In this document: in pieces, positions 32,528-32,611 of the stretch | Layout: every line of letters begins with the position of its first letter | How positions within the stretch are numbered: the stretch's first letter is position 1 | Origin: an uncultured Lamprocystis sp. | GTDB taxonomy: Bacteria > Pseudomonadota > Gammaproteobacteria > Chromatiales > Chromatiaceae | Length of the DNA stretch: 32,611 bases | Reading direction: 5' to 3' | Assembly: GCF_903933125.1 (NCBI RefSeq) | Contig: NZ_CAIZIZ010000177.1 | Span: 1 to 32,611, forward strand | The notes under the pieces: model-generated | Seen by the model: the letters and a program-made list of their open reading frames with translations, nothing else | Told to the model about the DNA's origin: nothing | Databases searched by the model: none | Position numbers and translations under genes: made by a program

Positions 32528-32611
32528 CAAAAGTTAACGTTCGCACAAGGGGGTAGACACCGCTGCGGGCTTCTGGCAGGATTAATGGCAGAGTAGTCGG
32601 TCTGCGAAGTC

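Overview
The window is high-GC DNA with dense, SD-led genes typical of a gammaproteobacterium. The cbbQ-cbbO Rubisco-activase pair, a fructose-1,6-bisphosphatase, a Uma2 nuclease, a DUF6279 lipoprotein and the run PHP phosphoesterase - yciO - site-2 protease - trpS - scpA - scpB together suggest an autotrophic member of the Chromatiales (purple sulfur bacteria and relatives). That placement is inferred from gene content only. No rRNA or tRNA gene was recognised.

Region 1 (1-2990) is accessory DNA that looks like the tail of a chromosomal integron cassette array. An attC-like site (26-124) is followed by an AT-rich cassette encoding a secreted protein (397-954). A second attC-like site (1017-1108) is broken by what looks like a group II intron RNA without a reverse transcriptase (about 1109-1614). 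A second secreted-protein gene (1669-2921) is split by a 206-bp inverted-repeat element with a 9-bp target duplication. Removing the element and one copy of the duplication restores the reading frame exactly.

Region 2 (2984-6136, minus strand) is a four-gene cluster: a 6-pyruvoyl-tetrahydropterin-synthase homologue, two short-chain dehydrogenases joined by ATGA overlaps, and a GT-B glycosyltransferase. Together these resemble a pathway to a reduced, glycosylated pterin. An unrecognised protein follows (6308-7063).

Region 3 (7301-12299) is the conserved housekeeping run: PHP phosphoesterase, yciO, M50 protease, trpS, scpA, scpB. It covers RNA and nucleotide metabolism, translation and chromosome condensation.

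Region 4 (12427-14844) holds a DUF805 membrane protein, a Uma2 nuclease with a heptad-repeat tail and a small membrane protein. Two copies of a 92-bp terminal-inverted-repeat element, in opposite orientation, bracket the last two genes.

Region 5 (14947-26391) carries mrcA (PBP1a), a DUF6279 lipoprotein, class III fructose-1,6-bisphosphatase, a YqiA-type esterase overlapping a TraB-family membrane protein tail to tail, a small lipoprotein, an IPTL-CTERM secreted protein, and a cytochrome b561 with two YceI proteins.

Region 6 (26392-32611) has cbbQ and cbbO separated by repeat-rich spacers, with no Rubisco gene in view. It ends in a calcineurin-type phosphoesterase followed by a decayed nucleoside-phosphorylase-like reading frame. 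Several families of short palindromic repeats occur between genes throughout the window.
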